From Bdellovibrionales bacterium (GTDB lineage Bacteria; Bdellovibrionota; Bdellovibrionia; Bdellovibrionales; UBA1609), in contig JADJNU010000001.1 in the NCBI GenBank assembly GCA_016714165.1, positions 1,612,001 through 1,676,000 of the forward strand: a stretch of DNA of 64,000 bases, given 5' to 3'. Positions 8,736-17,159 of this stretch are shown here, in pieces. Numbering within the stretch: position 1 is the stretch's first letter; each line of letters opens with the position of its first letter. Made by a program: the position numbers and the translations under genes. The notes beneath the pieces were generated by a model. The model did not search any database. It was not told where the DNA came from and saw only the letters and a list, made by a program, of their open reading frames with translations.

Positions 8736-11700
8736 TTATCTTTTGCGAGCCGCCTTGTACCTCAGAGCTGACAAAAGATGTTCGTTACCCTGGACACTTG
8801 AATCGCCTTGCATTGCATTCAAGCCTTCTTGGATAACCTCTTCTGGATCTTCCGAAATATAAGAAAGCGCTCGATCTACTAGATTATAGTAGTCTTCCGA
8901 TTGCTTTGCCAGCCGACTGCCGTCCAGTAATCCGCGCACCACTGGAGCGATTACCGTGTGAGGCTTTTCAGATTGAAAAATGGAATCAAGGTGGGAGATC
9001 ATTTCTGGTAAACTTCTTTTCAAAAATGCCTTGACCGCAACTTTGCGCACCTCAGAGTCGCTATGAGTAAGGCAAAACACAATAAAGCTCAAACTGCGAG
9101 GATCGGGGTCGTCCGAAACCGCCTCAATTAATGGATTTAAAACAGAATCACTCATGCGATTACTGAACCGCCGTGCCTTTTCGAGAATTTCATAATGACG
9201 GCTATCATGGAGAGGGATCCTTTTGTCCGCAAAAAGCGCCGATAAAACAGCTCCACGTACAGTCTTTGGGAAATCAAGCTGAAGCACTTGATCCAAATGA
9301 GACCAAATCTGAGCAATATCACTTTTCAAATATTCAGCGACAGCGGCCTTTCGCAAATCATTACCTGAATCCGCCATTGATCTTAAGATATACTTCATCG
9401 GAACTGGTCGACCTGATTCCCTCAGCCATACAAATACAGGATATATTGCCCGGGCAGAAGTGCCATCCGGGGGAAGAGAAAAGGCTCTTTCTACAACATG
9501 GTTCAAATCTGCAGGACTCAGTCTTGCATCTCTAACCAAAGCATTCAGATAAAAGTCGGTTCCTCCAAAATAATCGGTTCTCTGCTCAAACATTTGATCG
9601 AGAAAAGAGAGGATCGTATGGATTTCCCGCTTGAAAAGGATTTCAACTGCCTTAGCTTTGATCTTCTCATTCCAATTTTGTTTGAGCGTTTGTCGAATAT
9701 TTTCTAAAGTTTCAGCCGTTTTTATGCCCTCGACGGCTTCTAGGTAGATAAATCTGGCTTGGCTTGATCCGGACCCTCGCTCACTGGACTCGAAAGTAGC
9801 AGTGAGCAATTCTGAATACCCGGGAACTCCTGGCGAAATTCGTCCTTTGTTTAGCAATGCATCGGAATAACGTGCAATATTACTCACTGATCCCTTGGAA
9901 AAAATCGTTTTGGAAAAACTTAAAGCCTCAGGTGTTTCTCGGTCAAGTACGGCTTCCACGATATAGGACTTTACATCTTCGCTTTTCGTTAAAACGAATA
10001 TGTTTTCAAGGATATTCAAAAGTTGTGGGTCGTTCCTTTGCCTTAAGATATCAATAGCTGGAATTATAACTGCGGCTTGAGACTTGAATTCAAGAGATCG
10101 ATTGAGGACAGATTCGTATTCATCACTGCCCTGTTGAAGCCTGCCATCCGTTAACAATCGGGACACGATCGGGCCTATGACCGAAATTGGATAATCCACG
10201 ATCTCGAATACCCGACCTAATCCAGGCACAATTTGTCCAATGTCACGTTTCAGAAAAAGACTCACTGCTTTGGCTCGAATCCCTTCATCTGGATGACGTA
10301 GAGCCCGCGTGATGTGTGTTAAGGATCTGATATCGTAATAGCTCGCCAAGGCATCAAGCGCTGGGCCTGTAACAGCGGCAGATCCCTCGACAGCATATCG
10401 ATAGTCCAGCCCCATTTTATGAAGCTTCTTGTACTCTGGACTACCCGGCTTAATTCGTCCGTCATTGAGAAGAGTTTGGAGAATTGGGCCGACAACAGAA
10501 ATTGGTAAATTGAGGCGAAACACGCTCTCAAGATTGGAGAAAATATCGGCAATATCCAAGCTTAGAAATTTCTCGACAATAATTTTGCGCGATCTTTGAT
10601 TTTGAATTGTGAATCTGGAAACCAGGTAGCGTATATACTCTCTATAAGAGTTAGGACGAGGAATGGTTCTATATTGTGGTTCAATCGGTGCCAACATGGT
10701 CGAAATATGCGCATCAACCGCGCGTCTTGCTTCTTTGTAATCATGCTGGACGACTTGACTAACATAGAATGCAGTATCATGTCCATACTGCCAAGCATTA
10801 CTTGCTTGTGGATCAGGATCCTTATCTGTCAATATTGATCCAAACGAATCTTGCAGCTCAGGGTGCCTGATGATGGCACCACCAAAATCAACACTGCTTT
10901 CATAAACTGTTCCCTGTTTGCCTCCGAAGTCATCTGTATAGATAGTACGCGGAGTCTCAAGACCAGAGCTACCACGCCAATGAGCCTGCCTACCGACAAT
11001 TCCAGATGGAACTTTTCGTCCTCCCTCCTTCAAAATATCGATATCAAGTGCGATGATAAAGTAGCTTTCTACAGTCTGAAAATACGTGCCATACTTGGCA
11101 TTGTGAACATCGAAGGCTTTTTGAATTGCAACTTGCCTCGACACTTCTGCGATGGCTTCTCCCAAAGACATCATACCATCTCTGTGACCTAATATCCGGA
11201 GTTTATTTAAAGAATCCGTTTTGGTTTCACTGGCAGGGGCCGCTTGTATGCGCTGAAATTCACGCACTTGATTTTCAACTTCTTTCTGATTACTTGTTCC
11301 CGTACCCTTAAGATCTACCACACCAGCATTTGCTTCGCCTGCAGAGGACTCCAAACTTGAGGTTATGCCTGCAGGGGCCACGCTCGCTCGATAGTACTTA
11401 TCGGGATGCGCAAAGATTTTTCGTTGCCCCAAGTCAGGAGAATACTCAGAAGTCCTAATCCCTCGGAGCAATAACTGCAATTCACTGAGATAGGCAAAAC
11501 TCTCCACGATCCACAAATCGATTTGATCGTCCGTATAATGGCGCAGCTGTGGAAAATCCGACCTTAGTCGAAGATAATTCGCCCACGCAACTCTAGCGGC
11601 AGGGATTCGAAAGTGGGTTTGAAATCTCTTTTCGCTAAAATCATCGATTGATTTCGGACGTATGATTTCATTTGTGAGAGCATAGTTTGCCTTTATCGCG

Positions 11701-11738
11701 AGCACGGCAATTAAGGCTAACTTCAAGCACTTAAACAC
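8736..11738 (-). CDS. Large secreted alpha-solenoid (HEAT-like) repeat protein
   Basis: 1000 residues starting at GTG 11738, with AGGAG eight bases upstream. The N-terminus is a signal peptide (MFKCLKLALIAVLAIKANYA). After ~380 non-repetitive residues come six helical repeats of about 100 residues. Each carries a landmark of the form L-L-x-D-G-R-I/L (LLNDGRIKPGS, LLTDGRLQQGS, LLNKGRISPGV, LVRDARLSPAD, LFADKRIPLHD, LLDGSRLAKQS), spaced 290-320 bp apart between about 10460 and 8930. The same units contain HEAT-like lines such as HPDEGIRAKAVSLFLKRDI and HSDSEVRKVAVKAFLKRSL. The function is unknown; such solenoids bind proteins. It is exported, so its partners would be periplasmic or outside the cell. 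Confidence 0.8.
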   Translation of the reverse strand: MFKCLKLALIAVLAIKANYALTNEIIRPKSIDDFSEKRFQTHFRIPAARVAWANYLRLRSDFPQLRHYTDDQIDLWIVESFAYLSELQLLLRGIRTSEYSPDLGQRKIFAHPDKYYRASVAPAGITSSLESSAGEANAGVVDLKGTGTSNQKEVENQVREFQRIQAAPASETKTDSLNKLRILGHRDGMMSLGEAIAEVSRQVAIQKAFDVHNAKYGTYFQTVESYFIIALDIDILKEGGRKVPSGIVGRQAHWRGSSGLETPRTIYTDDFGGKQGTVYESSVDFGGAIIRHPELQDSFGSILTDKDPDPQASNAWQYGHDTAFYVSQVVQHDYKEARRAVDAHISTMLAPIEPQYRTIPRPNSYREYIRYLVSRFTIQNQRSRKIIVEKFLSLDIADIFSNLESVFRLNLPISVVGPILQTLLNDGRIKPGSPEYKKLHKMGLDYRYAVEGSAAVTGPALDALASYYDIRSLTHITRALRHPDEGIRAKAVSLFLKRDIGQIVPGLGRVFEIVDYPISVIGPIVSRLLTDGRLQQGSDEYESVLNRSLEFKSQAAVIIPAIDILRQRNDPQLLNILENIFVLTKSEDVKSYIVEAVLDRETPEALSFSKTIFSKGSVSNIARYSDALLNKGRISPGVPGYSELLTATFESSERGSGSSQARFIYLEAVEGIKTAETLENIRQTLKQNWNEKIKAKAVEILFKREIHTILSFLDQMFEQRTDYFGGTDFYLNALVRDARLSPADLNHVVERAFSLPPDGTSARAIYPVFVWLRESGRPVPMKYILRSMADSGNDLRKAAVAEYLKSDIAQIWSHLDQVLQLDFPKTVRGAVLSALFADKRIPLHDSRHYEILEKARRFSNRMSDSVLNPLIEAVSDDPDPRSLSFIVFCLTHSDSEVRKVAVKAFLKRSLPEMISHLDSIFQSEKPHTVIAPVVRGLLDGSRLAKQSEDYYNLVDRALSYISEDPEEVIQEGLNAMQGDSSVQGNEHLLSALRYKAARKR

Positions 11739-11964
11739 GCAGCTTCTCCTAAAGATTCAAAAAATCAGACGCAATATATTCAACTTGCATGCCAAGCCAA
11801 CAGCGCACTCGTGCACATTTACTGCCGCATGAACAACTGGTTCTCTGCAGTTTCTTATCAAATTCTAAAAATTTTTCACTTTGGTCCCAAGTTCAGTCAT
11901 TGCTGGGAAGGAACTGCCACTGAATGGATATTGCGGACATGGCCTGACTTTCGTTAATTGAAAA

Positions 11965-12540
11965 TCATTTTCTTCCGTATTTTCGGCGAAAGTCCATGAA
12001 GTCATCATAAAAGGAATTCGCATCGAGCACACGATTGTAGCGAGGGCGCGGACCCCTTGGAATATACTCGCCCACAGATCCTCCTCCCTCATCTCCCTTA
12101 GCTCCTAAAAACAAAGCGGCATAGTGAGGTCTGCCATTTTTCAAAAGTGCCATGGCCGAGCCCGAAGCCCCGGGCATAGCGTCCGCATTGGTCATTAACA
12201 CATTGGAGTTGGGCTCAAACTCGCGAGGGGCCGAAACAAGTTCAAAAGGATCACAGTTTTTATATGCGCGTCCTCGAACTTTGTCACCTTGAAAACCAAC
12301 GGTCATAGCAGTCTTTGGCAGTTTGCTGCGATCTAATTTTTCAAAGGCCATGGGCTGAATCTGATGCTCGGGATCAATCGCAATTCCATCAACTTCCTGA
12401 GACACCGGCTTCTTCAGCTTGATAAATGCAACTTCGTCACGGTCACCCGCAATGTCCAGAAATTCAATTGCCTCAATATCGTATGCACGTCCCTCATAGG
12501 CTTTGTTTGGATCCTTTCTTTGGCCTGGAGGAACCCACAC
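11965..12540 (-). pseudogene. Trypsin-like secreted protease, C-terminal fragment (frameshifted)
   Basis: About 191 codons in a frame different from the N-terminal fragment. It carries the catalytic Asp line (GDRDEVAFIKLKKPV) and the serine line (MPGASGSAMALL, GxSGS), and it ends in FYDDFMDFRRKYG. It aligns end to end with the C-terminal half of the intact paralogue at 15869-16939. The ATG that begins this frame codes for MWVPPGQ, which matches the middle of the paralogue (VWVPEEN), so it is not a natural start. Confidence 0.75.
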
Positions 12541-13046
12541 TTTGACAAAAACTTGAATTTATTGACATAATCTTTTGTGAGGCGACTTGTTTTATCATCC
12601 CAAAATACATGACCAACCGAAATCACCATGTCTTGATCAAGGACCAAATGCCCCGTCGCCATGCATCCTTCAACTTCAACATAGCGACCATCTTTTCGAG
12701 TCCCGACATGACAGTCACTTCCTCGATACGATATCATACCAACACCGTAGTATTGGGCATCAACTTCGTTCGGTTCCTCGTCGGCCTCCGGATAACTGAG
12801 AGGACAACGACTATCGCGGCCCATGAGGCTCGTTTGTATGACCTCGCCCAGACGCCAAACATCCTTGGTTAAGCCGGGTGCATTGCCGCATATGACTTTT
12901 CCTTGATCATCTATCACAAAGGGATCAGAATTTGGTTCGCCCAAAGCCATTGGGATGAGAACCAGCAAAAAGCCCAATACCCAAAGCCGAAGAAAGACGC
13001 AAACAAGGGGCCGATTTTTTTTTGAAGGAGACGATTTTAAGCACAT
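12414..13046 (-). pseudogene. Trypsin-like secreted protease, N-terminal fragment (frameshifted)
   Basis: The genuine homologous part is about the first 165 codons from ATG 13046 (GGTGA six bases upstream). It has a signal peptide (LWVLGFLLVLIPMALG), a pro-segment shared with the paralogue (IQTSLMGRDSRCPLSY) and the catalytic His line (MVISVGHVFWDD). Homology stops at KFKF near 12550, where the coding strand has five T (12547-12551). One more T would give KFFVKVWVP, matching KFYVRVWVP of the paralogue and joining the C-terminal fragment. Codons beyond that point (down to 12414) are out of frame. Confidence 0.75.
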
Positions 13047-13069
13047 TTTGATTCACCTATTCATTTTAA

Positions 13070-13085
13070 CCCCGTAATGACGGGG
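13070..13085 (-). terminator. Short GC-rich hairpin downstream of the Gly-rich protein gene
   Basis: CCCCGT-AATG-ACGGGG is a perfect 6-bp stem with a 4-nt loop, sited in the 91-bp gap after the stop of the leftward gene at 13138. On that strand it is followed by TTAAAAT, a weak T-tract, so termination is plausible but not strong. Confidence 0.45.
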
Positions 13086-13137
13086 AATGATTGATTGGTG
13101 AGCTAAAATCGTGCCAAGTTTAGCAGGCTTGACTCAC

Positions 13138-15096
13138 TTATTCGCAACCATAAAAGCGCTTCTGTTTGCACATAATACGATAGCGATTACTTATTTTCTC
13201 AAAAATATTTTCGCTGGCCTTACCAATCGCAGCAGCGCCAGACTCAGACCCAGAGGGTCCGCGCCCGCTCGAATCCCGCTCTCCACCAGGAAGATACCTT
13301 TTCAGATCAAATTTCGTAAATGGATTGGCACTTCGTTTGTCTGATTCGCTCGGGGGACCGTTGTACCCCCCTCGAGTTTCAGTGGCCACTGCTCCCTCGC
13401 CAGAGCTGTAGCCCCCTCCTCCTCCGAGACCCTTCAAAACATCAGTGTCATAGCCAGGCCCCTGCCCTTGACCCCCTCCTCCGCCTGCGAGGGGAGATCC
13501 TCCTCCACCTTGCCCACCGGCAAAGCCACCCCCATTGTTCGGTATTTGATTCGCTCTTGCAGCTTCCCCCGCACCATTACCAAATTGAGGACCTTGCTGT
13601 TGAGCAGAAAGGTCCGTCACATTCAGATCGCTCCCATCCACACTTCTCACCCCAAAGTCTGGCCCACTAAAACCTCCTGCAGCTCCAGATGAATTATTGT
13701 TGCCCGTATTCAATCCCGCACAAAGCGGGTCAGAAGCTGCTGCCGGCCCTCGACAATTCACACAAATAGGATTCGAAGCGTTGACCGGATCATTGCAGTC
13801 TCCGTTGAACACTGGCTGCGGGTCAATATTGGGGTATTCTTCTTGAGCTGAAGCAACGTCTGAACAAAGACTGGCGAAGCCACTCGCGGCTGCAGATTGA
13901 GCAGCCTGCCCTCCCATCTGAGAAATATTTGCGTTAAATGCTTGGCAAGACCCCATCACTGCACCACCCAGTGCCATAGCCGAACGATATTCACTGACTA
14001 GACTTGTCCCGCATCTTTGGCCGCTTCCGCCATTGGCCTTCCAGGTTTTTTCAAGTTGATCACAAGCACTTATGACTTTTCGATACTTGTTTGAGAGCTC
14101 CTCGCAATTGCTTTCACAGGTGCTCTTATCCGAGTAACATTTCGCTCCCAAGGCAGTGTTTGCCGCAGCTCCACCAATGGCGAGAATCTTCATGAGCTCG
14201 CAACTTTTCTTAATTCCAGCCGTATCAGCTTTTCCGTCAGATCCGGTACTGGCTGTGCCTTGCATGGCGAACATACTCATGGCACCCATCGCTATTGAGC
14301 CCACGGCCGTGATTGTTCCAGCGCTAGGACCGCTCAGGCCTGTCACACACTGGACCGGATCATTGCAACAAATGCTCGCCTGCTTCTTTGCGAGACTGCA
14401 GTATTCTCTATCGGCCTCAATTTCAGATCGCTGAGGAAATCCCCAGGGGGCACCTGAAGCAGAGTCTCCAGCAGAGCCACTCCCATTTGATGTCTGATTG
14501 TTTTGGGTCGCTTGGAGCTCACTCCGGTCAACACCTCGGTCTCTTGCAGGGGAAGCCCCCTCTGATTCATTCGCGTAGGTGCCATCCTGACTTTGACCCT
14601 TGGTAGGCTTTCCAGTTTGGCTCCCTCCGCCAGTTTCCGCGCTCCGGCCGCTCGGTTGGTTCGCCCCGCCCGCACCTCCCGCAACACCGGTCCTTCTCCG
14701 ATCATCACAGCCCATATCACACTCGACCCCATCTAAGGGCGCAGCCTTTTCGCTGCTCGTGCTGCCACTCCCATTGCTACTACCCGCAAGAAGGTTTCGG
14801 TCGATAGGTTGTGGAAAGACAGCTCTCTCCCAGTTGGGATTTCGTCCCTGCCAAAATTCGGAGTAAACAAACTGTTTAGAATAATCAATATTCGGTTGAG
14901 TGAGTTTAAATACGGGACGAAATTTTCCATTACTTCCGATAAACCCACAGTGGCCGTTGTAAAGGACGAACTCCACGGGACAGGAAAGCTCGGCTCCCGA
15001 TCTCTGATGAAAGAGGAGAAAACAGGCGCATATCAAAATAGCTTCAATTCCAATCCGCGTCGTTCTCCTGACAGACCTCGAAATATTGCTTTTCAA
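13138..15096 (-). CDS. Secreted Cys- and Gly-rich hypothetical protein
   Basis: 652 residues, unrecognised. A basic leader and one hydrophobic stretch (IEAILICACFLLF, residues ~18-30) form a signal peptide. The middle has many Cys (CDMGCDDRR, SICCNDPVQCVTG, CYSDKSTCESNCEEL) and two weakly hydrophobic small-residue segments (GTITAVGSIAMGAMSMFAM). Ser/Gly/Asn-rich linkers lie at ~130-215 and a strongly Gly-rich tract at ~520-590 (GGGFAGGQGGGGSPLAGGG). The composition suggests an exported, disulfide-containing envelope or surface protein. It lies between the two protease genes on the same strand. Confidence 0.7.
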   Translation of the reverse strand: MKSNISRSVRRTTRIGIEAILICACFLLFHQRSGAELSCPVEFVLYNGHCGFIGSNGKFRPVFKLTQPNIDYSKQFVYSEFWQGRNPNWERAVFPQPIDRNLLAGSSNGSGSTSSEKAAPLDGVECDMGCDDRRRTGVAGGAGGANQPSGRSAETGGGSQTGKPTKGQSQDGTYANESEGASPARDRGVDRSELQATQNNQTSNGSGSAGDSASGAPWGFPQRSEIEADREYCSLAKKQASICCNDPVQCVTGLSGPSAGTITAVGSIAMGAMSMFAMQGTASTGSDGKADTAGIKKSCELMKILAIGGAAANTALGAKCYSDKSTCESNCEELSNKYRKVISACDQLEKTWKANGGSGQRCGTSLVSEYRSAMALGGAVMGSCQAFNANISQMGGQAAQSAAASGFASLCSDVASAQEEYPNIDPQPVFNGDCNDPVNASNPICVNCRGPAAASDPLCAGLNTGNNNSSGAAGGFSGPDFGVRSVDGSDLNVTDLSAQQQGPQFGNGAGEAARANQIPNNGGGFAGGQGGGGSPLAGGGGGQGQGPGYDTDVLKGLGGGGGYSSGEGAVATETRGGYNGPPSESDKRSANPFTKFDLKRYLPGGERDSSGRGPSGSESGAAAIGKASENIFEKISNRYRIMCKQKRFYGCE

Positions 15097-15228
15097 ATAT
15101 TAAACCTCACAGCGACTTCAAAGCCTCTCAAGAAAAACGAGAGGAGCCACAAGTACTTATCGTCATGAGGAGGGTATCACTTTAGGACAAATGACCAGGT
15201 TCTGACTCCGACAAAAATCGACTCAATC

Positions 15229-15804
15229 TCAGGGCTGATCACCAACGAGATCATATTTCAGCCTGCAATTCACTGGTTTCGTCATTACGGAAGTTCCTAG
15301 CTTCGAAAGAAAAAATGAGAGAAAACCCTTAAACTCTGCCTCATACGAAGTCGCGGCCGTTTTAGTTACTTTCAATGTTTTGGGTAAGGCGTAAAGTTTC
15401 ACCCAGCGGGGATCGCCCCCTCCATTGCCATGTTTTGAAACAAAGAGCGTATAAACGCCGCTTCTAAAATCCCTTATCACAACAAGTTGGGCACTCTCTT
15501 TCATCGTACGAGCGATCTCATCGTATTCGCCACGCAGAAGCTCGGCCGTCTGACCCACGGTAATAACCAAATCAAATTCGTACCCACCAGGGCCTGCGCT
15601 GTTTTCTACCAAGTTGGAGACTGGGATAAAACCTTCGAAGATCAGCCCATCTCTTGAAGAACAAGCCAGGTTGTCAACTCCTCCGCCTGCAAGGGCAATT
15701 GCGGAAAACCCGAAAAATGAAAAAAAGAACAAAAACGTAGGCCTGATTAATGTCATAATCACAAAATTCATCATGTAAATGGCATGAAGGAAGTTAAAGC
15801 TCAC
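15229..15804 (-). CDS. Small exported hypothetical protein
   Basis: Up to 191 residues, unrecognised. The N-terminus is a long hydrophobic leader (IRPTFLFFFSFFGFSAIALAGG), probably a cleaved signal peptide. The start may be any of several nearby Met codons. The mature ~150 residues have two Cys (LACSSRD and VNCRLKY), one near each end, that could pair, and predicted beta-rich character. It sits between the Gly-rich protein and the intact protease, and may share their transcript. Confidence 0.6.
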   Translation of the reverse strand: MSFNFLHAIYMMNFVIMTLIRPTFLFFFSFFGFSAIALAGGGVDNLACSSRDGLIFEGFIPVSNLVENSAGPGGYEFDLVITVGQTAELLRGEYDEIARTMKESAQLVVIRDFRSGVYTLFVSKHGNGGGDPRWVKLYALPKTLKVTKTAATSYEAEFKGFLSFFLSKLGTSVMTKPVNCRLKYDLVGDQP

Positions 15805-15868
15805 TGAATAATCGCTCCCTTCAAATTTGTAAAGGCCTCATTTTTCCAGTTTTTACAACTTGCCAAAA

Positions 15869-16939
15869 TCACATTCTGGAGCGCAATGGAATCACTCGAG
15901 ACCCCTTACAGATCTCGTCTCCCGAGACATCCAATGAACTCCTAAAGCTCACAAATTCGTTATAAAATTCCTTTGCATCAACAGCATAATTAAATTGATC
16001 TCTGCCATTAAAATTTACTTTGGGAGCATTTACAAATTCGCCCGCAAGAATAGCCGCCAAATGTGGCCTCCCCCTCTCGTCAAGAAGGGCGATGGACGAT
16101 CCGGATGACCTTTCAACAAAGTCACCATCGGTCATCAGTAGGCCTCGCCGTCTTTCAGATGAAAGAAAACTGGGAGAAACCTCCGAAGTCTGATCAAAAA
16201 GTGAAAAGGGCTTGCAGTTCTTTTGGGCCCTCCACTTTTTGCCACGATGAAACCCCACAGTCATGGCAAAATTAGGAAAACTCTCCCTGCCGCGCCCGTC
16301 GAAAGCCAGTGGCTCAATCCAATGTTGGGGGTCCACGGGAATGCCATCGACAACCTCTGAGACTCGCTCATCCAGCTGAAGCAATGCAAAATCACGAAAA
16401 TCACCCTCAACGCCACTTTTCGAACCAAAACAAATTCTTTTGATCCCAAAGGGTCGAAATTCATAAGGCCGATCAGGAGATTTTCTATTTTCCTCAGGAA
16501 CCCACACTCTTACATAAAATTTATATTTGCGCCAATCACCGTAGACTCTGGTTACCGGGTTGCGAAAAATATGGGCGGCGGTGACCACCAAGTCTCTTCT
16601 TCCGACCAAATGACCTGTCCCCTTGTTACTATGTTGATTCTCGGTCGCTGTGGACGTGTAGGTTCTCGGCGCATAGAGAGCACCGACTCCATAAAATGCC
16701 TTTTCGATAGGCGTCGCCTGAGACCCATAAGAAAGTGGGCAACGATCATCAGTCCCCATAATGGCAGTTTGAATAAATCTGCCCTCTGAGTCCGATTCAT
16801 CTATTTCTTCGCCAAAGGCATTGGAAAATCCGACTGCCAAGAACCCAATAACAACTACCAAACAGAATAGAATTTTCGATTTCCGGACTTTTTCCAACCT
16901 GAACAACAATTTCGATTCAATTTTTTCCTCGTTAAACAT
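15869..16939 (-). CDS. Trypsin-like (S1 family) secreted serine protease
   Basis: 356 residues. The N-terminal hydrophobic helix (ILFCLVVVIGFLAVGFSNAFG, ~residues 23-43) is a signal peptide or anchor with an unusually long basic leader. The pro-segment IQTAIMGTDDRCPLSY is shared with the frameshifted paralogue at 12-13 kb. The catalytic triad can be traced: His in VVTAAHIFRN, Asp in GDFRDFALLQLD, and Ser in RSSGSSIALLD, where the usual GDSGG is degenerate (SSGSS). It probably acts outside the cytoplasm on an unknown protein. The Gly before the nucleophile is missing, so activity is not certain. Confidence 0.8.
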   Translation of the reverse strand: MFNEEKIESKLLFRLEKVRKSKILFCLVVVIGFLAVGFSNAFGEEIDESDSEGRFIQTAIMGTDDRCPLSYGSQATPIEKAFYGVGALYAPRTYTSTATENQHSNKGTGHLVGRRDLVVTAAHIFRNPVTRVYGDWRKYKFYVRVWVPEENRKSPDRPYEFRPFGIKRICFGSKSGVEGDFRDFALLQLDERVSEVVDGIPVDPQHWIEPLAFDGRGRESFPNFAMTVGFHRGKKWRAQKNCKPFSLFDQTSEVSPSFLSSERRRGLLMTDGDFVERSSGSSIALLDERGRPHLAAILAGEFVNAPKVNFNGRDQFNYAVDAKEFYNEFVSFRSSLDVSGDEICKGSRVIPLRSRM

Positions 16940-17159
16940 AGATAAGCCCTAACCAAAGATCTGCGGGTTTGCCACAACTGTGCCAGTCTCCCTTAGCAGA
17001 AGCTCAGTCCTCGGACCCAAAGCAGCGAAAAAATTCTTGACGGAGTTGCAATAATAACAAAGTACTTTCGATCCTTCATCGCCCAAATTCTTAGTAAAGT
17101 GATTGTTCTTTTTACAGATTTGAATTAGCCTGCTCGATCGGAGTCAATCGGGTTTTTTA
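16940..17159. other. Divergent intergenic region
   Basis: 220 bp between the leftward protease gene and the rightward SNF2 helicase gene. It must contain both promoters, but I see no convincing -35/-10 pair, hairpin or repeat. The base before the SNF2 ATG is a T-run (GGGTTTTTTA) with no close ribosome-binding site. Confidence 0.5.

Noticed and set aside
12544..12556. Programmed frameshift at AAGTTTTTG in the protease gene
   Set aside because: The run is only five T and the classic X-XXY-YYZ heptamer is absent, so a mutation or sequence error is simpler than programmed slippage.
13320..13692. Long frames on the plus strand opposite the Gly-rich protein gene
   Set aside because: They are complements of Gly/Ser codons and have no start signals; the minus-strand gene has a signal peptide and explains the region.
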